A DNA stretch of 64,000 nt, from contig JAJZPQ010000004.1 in the NCBI GenBank assembly GCA_021811085.1, positions 1 through 64,000 of the forward strand, given 5' to 3'. The translations under genes were made by a program, and so were the position numbers. Shown here piece after piece: positions 62,352 to 64,000 of the stretch. Numbering within the stretch: position 1 is the stretch's first letter; each line of letters starts with the position of its first letter. The notes under the pieces were generated by a model, which saw nothing but the letters and a program-made list of their open reading frames with translations, did not search any database and was not told the origin of the DNA. This DNA is from Pseudomonadota bacterium (GTDB lineage Bacteria > Pseudomonadota > Gammaproteobacteria > Burkholderiales > SG8-39).

Positions 62352-63449
62352 TCACCTCCAGATTGAGAACGGGGTCTGCATCCACGCCGCGATCAGCACC
62401 AGCCAGACGATGGTCAGCGGGATGAACACTTTCCAGCCCAGGCGCATGATCTGGTCGTAGCGATAGCGCGGGAACGTCGCGCGGAACCACAGGAACAGGA
62501 ACAGCACGCACAGCACCTTGGCAAACAGCCAGATGAATCCGGGGATCGCATTGAAAATGGCCGAATCCAGCGGCGCGGCCCAGCCGCCGAAGAACATGAT
62601 GGTGGTGAGCGTGGCCACCAGGATCATGTTGGCGTACTCGCCCATGGAGAATACGCCGAACAGCATGCCGGAATACTCGACGTGGAAGCCGACGATCTCG
62701 GATTCGCCCTCGGCCAGATCGAACGGCGCGCGCTGGGTCTCGGCCACGCCGGAGATGAAATACACCAGCAGCATGGGCGCCAGCGGCAGCCAGTTCCAGG
62801 AGAGGAAGTTCAGCCCGATGTCGGCGAAGTGGCCTTTCGCCTGGCCGTTGACGATGTCGGAGAGGTTGAGGCTGTGCGACACCATCAGCACGCACACCAG
62901 CGCGAAGCCCATGGCGATCTCGTAGGCGACGATCTGCGCCGCCGCGCGCATTGCGCCGAGGAAAGCGTACTTGGAGTTCGACGCCCAGCCGGCGACGATG
63001 ATGCCGTACACGCCCATCGAGGTGATCGCCATCACGTAGAGCAGGCCCGCATCGATGTTGGCCAGGACCACGCCCTTGTTGAACGGCACCACGGCCCAGG
63101 CGGCCATGGCCACGGTGAGCGTGATCACCGGCGCGAGCACGAACAGGAACTTGTCGGCGCCGGAGGGAATGATGATTTCCTTGAACACGAGCTTGATGCC
63201 GTCGGCAATCGGCTGCAACAGGCCCAGCGGGCCGACGCGGTTGGGACCGATGCGCACCTGCATGTAGCCGATGACTTTGCGCTCGAGCAGCGTCAGGTAG
63301 GCCACCGCGCCCAGGAGCGGCGCGACGATCAGCATGATCAGCACCGAGGTCTTGACCAGGGTGAACAGCGCCGCGCCCAGCGCCGGACCGAACAGACCCT
63401 GGGCGAAACCGAGCCCGATCGCGATGATCTTGGCGTAGAGTTCCATCAT
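62352..63449 (-). CDS. nuoH: NADH-quinone oxidoreductase subunit H
   Basis: 365 aa, eight helices. It shows [19 protein letters not shown] and the quinone-site loop [19 protein letters not shown]. Its ATG overlaps the nuoG TGA (ATGA). It anchors the peripheral arm at the quinone chamber. Confidence 0.95.
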   Translation of the reverse strand: MMELYAKIIAIGLGFAQGLFGPALGAALFTLVKTSVLIMLIVAPLLGAVAYLTLLERKVIGYMQVRIGPNRVGPLGLLQPIADGIKLVFKEIIIPSGADKFLFVLAPVITLTVAMAAWAVVPFNKGVVLANIDAGLLYVMAITSMGVYGIIVAGWASNSKYAFLGAMRAAAQIVAYEIAMGFALVCVLMVSHSLNLSDIVNGQAKGHFADIGLNFLSWNWLPLAPMLLVYFISGVAETQRAPFDLAEGESEIVGFHVEYSGMLFGVFSMGEYANMILVATLTTIMFFGGWAAPLDSAIFNAIPGFIWLFAKVLCVLFLFLWFRATFPRYRYDQIMRLGWKVFIPLTIVWLVLIAAWMQTPFSIWR

Positions 63450-64000
63450 AGCGGCACCACGCTGATTTCGCCGGACATCGGCCCGAGATCTTTGGTCGCG
63501 CTATGCGCCGCGGCGATGCGCACGCAGTCGCGCGGCAGGCGCTCGTCGCAGGCAATATTCAGCGTCGCCTCGCCCTTACCCTGCTTCACTTTCACCTGCT
63601 GGCCCTCTTTGACGCCCAGCTTGGCCAGCGTTGCAGCGTTCATGCGCGCGCGCGGCGGCGCCGCATCGCGGGTCAGCTGCAGCGACGCGGCGCGGCGCAC
63701 GATCGCGTCGCTCGCGTAGATCGGCACATCGGCCACTCGTTGGAGGCCTGCGACCATGTGGAGGCCTGCGGCGGCGGCCGGGGTCTGCAAGGCGAGCCCG
63801 TTCAGCCGGCTGTCGAGCTTGCGCGCCAGCTCTTCCGGCGTGCCGATGGCGTCGCGCACTTGTTCGCTGCTGTCGTAGTCGAAACCGGGCAGCTCGAGCA
63901 GGTTGCCGAGCACGCGGAGCACTTTCCATGCCGGGCGCGCCTCGCCCAAAGGCTTGACCACGCCGTTGAAGCTTTGCCGGCGACCTTCGGCATTGACGAA
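63446..64000 (-). CDS. nuoG: NADH-quinone oxidoreductase subunit G, C-terminal part
   Basis: The frame is open to the window end, so only the last 184 residues are seen. [21 protein letters not shown] is characteristic of NuoG, and the rest matches the molybdopterin-like C-terminal domain of this complex I subunit. The Fe-S part lies outside the window. Confidence 0.9.
   Translation of the reverse strand, partial: FVNAEGRRQSFNGVVKPLGEARPAWKVLRVLGNLLELPGFDYDSSEQVRDAIGTPEELARKLDSRLNGLALQTPAAAAGLHMVAGLQRVADVPIYASDAIVRRAASLQLTRDAAPPRARMNAATLAKLGVKEGQQVKVKQGKGEATLNIACDERLPRDCVRIAAAHSATKDLGPMSGEISVVPL

Noticed and set aside
62338-63555. Minus-strand frame of 405 codons overlapping nuoH
   Set aside because: Same region as nuoH in another frame; nuoH has clear complex I motifs.
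1-64000. CRISPR array, prophage or insertion sequence
   Set aside because: No regularly spaced repeats, no transposase, integrase or phage structural genes were found; the repeats present are gene fragments.

Overview
The window is GC-rich and densely coded. It ends in the 3' half of a classical nuo operon (nuoG-H-I-J-K-L-M-N) followed by pyrF, a NUDIX hydrolase and an ECF sigma factor. This gene content and the protein style suggest a betaproteobacterium; the genus cannot be fixed from the sequence. No tRNA, rRNA, transposase or CRISPR array was seen.

Layout. 1-5.3 kb: a partial haloacid dehalogenase, then a minus-strand block with metallophosphoesterase, sodium:solute symporter, an ArsS-type radical SAM protein and a cysteine desulfurase. 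5.4-9.8 kb: an outer-membrane barrel, a LolA-like protein and an MMPL transporter in one operon. 9.9-14.5 kb: a sulfur/redox block with two DsrE proteins flanking a pentaheme cytochrome c, a VTT-rhodanese fusion, a fatty acid hydroxylase-type protein and a divergent ArsR-rhodanese regulator. 14.5-19.9 kb: a scarred region with intact genes (methyltransferase, SQR-like flavoprotein, a third DsrE, a GDCCVxC protein) among fragments of ArsR, ArsR-rhodanese, merP, a sigma factor and GDCCVxC genes, ending in a 5'-truncated Fe-S/GltD-like oxidoreductase. 19.8-22.9 kb: mgtA with a long structured leader.

23.2-38.9 kb is an anaerobic molybdoenzyme region. It holds two separate complex iron-sulfur molybdoenzyme systems (catalytic subunit, ferredoxin subunit and TorD-type chaperone each), moaA, mobB, a multi-cluster ferredoxin, a diheme cytochrome and an exported FmdE-like protein. 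A redox-disulfide protein and an ArsP-like permease lie between them. A perfect FNR/ANR-type box lies upstream of the second system. At 39-42.2 kb come a LuxR-type regulator and a MerR (CadR/PbrR-like) regulator. The MerR gene is divergent from a Cys-rich soluble protein carrying a tetrahydromethanopterin S-methyltransferase subunit A (MtrA)-like domain.

42.3-53.8 kb is a metal-stress island. It contains three small SHOCT proteins, a methyltransferase, an ArsR-PAP2-P1B ATPase operon, a DUF302 protein, a zinc-ribbon protein, a Spy-like periplasmic protein, an Nramp-type transporter, and a merR/merT-merP-GDCCVxC cluster lacking merA. Broken copies of these families lie between them. The same families (GDCCVxC, ArsR-rhodanese, methyltransferase, merP, Spy-like, cysteine desulfurase, sigma-factor tail) occur repeatedly as intact genes and fragments, so the region looks shaped by repeated duplication, recombination and decay. 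53.8-64 kb returns to conserved housekeeping genes.
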